From Paracyclopina nana (lineage: Eukaryota; Arthropoda; Copepoda; Cyclopoida; Cyclopettidae), in contig JAGUCH010000009.1 in NCBI GenBank assembly GCA_019096065.1, positions 2,552,001-2,616,000 of the forward strand: a DNA stretch of 64,000 bases. Reading direction: 5' to 3'. The notes beneath the pieces are model-generated. The model searched no databases, was not told the DNA's origin, and saw nothing but the letters and a program-made list of their open reading frames with translations. Positions 63,380 to 64,000 of the stretch are shown here, piece after piece. Both the position numbers and the translations under genes were made by a program. The stretch's first letter is position 1. Every line of letters begins with the position of its first letter.

Positions 63380-64000
63380 AAAGTTGTTGGCGTAATCAAG
63401 CCATATTGTTCGTTTCTAGGGCTAGGTACTATCTCTGTACTTAAAAAAAGAGCTGTTGGGACAGTCAGCCAAAAATGCATTATCAAGATTTGTCGTTTTT
63501 TGAATTGTCCTTATACCTGTAAGGAAAGCATTGGCTCAAATGTCCCATGGCTGATTAGTCCAAGGGTAAACTATTAACAAGCCATTTTCGACTTGAATTT
63601 GAATTGCCATCTTTTTCAGAAAGTATGTTAATTGTTCGTGCGTTGCTCTAATTAAAGGGGTCCAAATTATCGCCATCTCTTAGAACGTCGATACAAATTT
63701 GACCTCTAATAAAGGATACTATTCAGATACTTCAGCACGATATTTAAAATATTCATCAGATTCAGGACTCCAACATTGAATAATAAGAGAAGAGGGAAGG
63801 AAAATCCATAACCTTGACTTCTCTTGACACTTTTTTTGCTTAAATTGACCTGAAAAAGAGTGGAAGTGAAAAATATGAAGATGGAAAGTTGAAAAAAAGG
63901 AATTATCATGTTTGGCTGGGTGTCCTAAATTGAAGGCTATTTTTGCCTCACTGTGGCGATGGTGCATACTGCAATTGGGCTACATAAAATATGTTGCACA
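63380..64000. other. Downstream flank, no gene recognised
   Basis: AT-rich sequence after the KIAA1549-like poly(A) signal. No supported coding frame on either strand. Confidence 0.45.

Noticed and set aside
1..64000. tRNA, rRNA or snRNA genes
   Set aside because: No convincing B-box (GGTTCGAATCC-like), cloverleaf or rRNA core was found by eye. A tRNAscan-SE/Infernal run would settle this.

Overview
This is a eukaryotic nuclear window with multi-exon genes and mostly 50-110 bp GT-AG introns. The gene set points to an arthropod, probably a crustacean: a CPCFC-type cuticle protein, a chloride-dependent animal alpha-amylase, a stomatin, and Mastermind. The species cannot be fixed from the sequence. 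Intron-exon joins were placed by eye from homology, frame continuity and splice consensus. For every gene described as complete, the joined exons sum to a multiple of three.

Layout. 1-10010 holds the 3' part of glucosidase II alpha (+). One of its introns, about 56 bp before the event, now carries a complete 7.5 kb Ty3/Gypsy-type LTR retrotransposon (525-8013). The element lies antisense to the gene and has identical LTRs and two extra ORFs after pol. Next come a secreted protein of unknown function (10754-12388, +), stomatin (13361-14344, +), UBL3 (14705-15848, -), a GRXCR1-like glutaredoxin-domain gene (18951-21684, +), alpha-amylase (22320-24231, +), a small single-pass membrane protein (24539-24976, -) and a GPI-anchored carboxylesterase/cholinesterase-like protein (25243-29810, +). 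The largest esterase intron carries a 1.6 kb foldback element flanked by TTAA.

31438-34967 (+) is the most unusual gene. It is a spliced gene whose protein begins with a 2A ribosome-skipping motif and continues with the coiled coil, RRM and C-terminal domains of a LINE ORF1 protein, so it looks like a domesticated retrotransposon ORF1. It is followed by a 7TM receptor-like gene (35617-36678, -), a decayed tandem copy of that gene (37328-38103, -) and Mastermind (39181-42951, -). After a gene-poor stretch comes BLTP3/UHRF1BP1-like (46186-52978, -, 19 exons), with a cuticle-protein gene nested in one intron on the other strand (50963-51584, +). Mitochondrial SSB (53502-54098, +) is head-to-head with BLTP3. 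The window ends with a small PP1-docking-motif protein (54528-55422, +) and a long KIAA1549-like membrane protein (56066-63286, +). Three introns of that last gene share a conserved stem-loop.

The genes are unrelated housekeeping, signalling and digestive genes and do not form a pathway. The items of most interest are the 2A/LINE-ORF1 gene, the retrotransposon's accessory ORFs and their apparent splicing signals, the shared intronic stem-loop, and several inverted-repeat elements.
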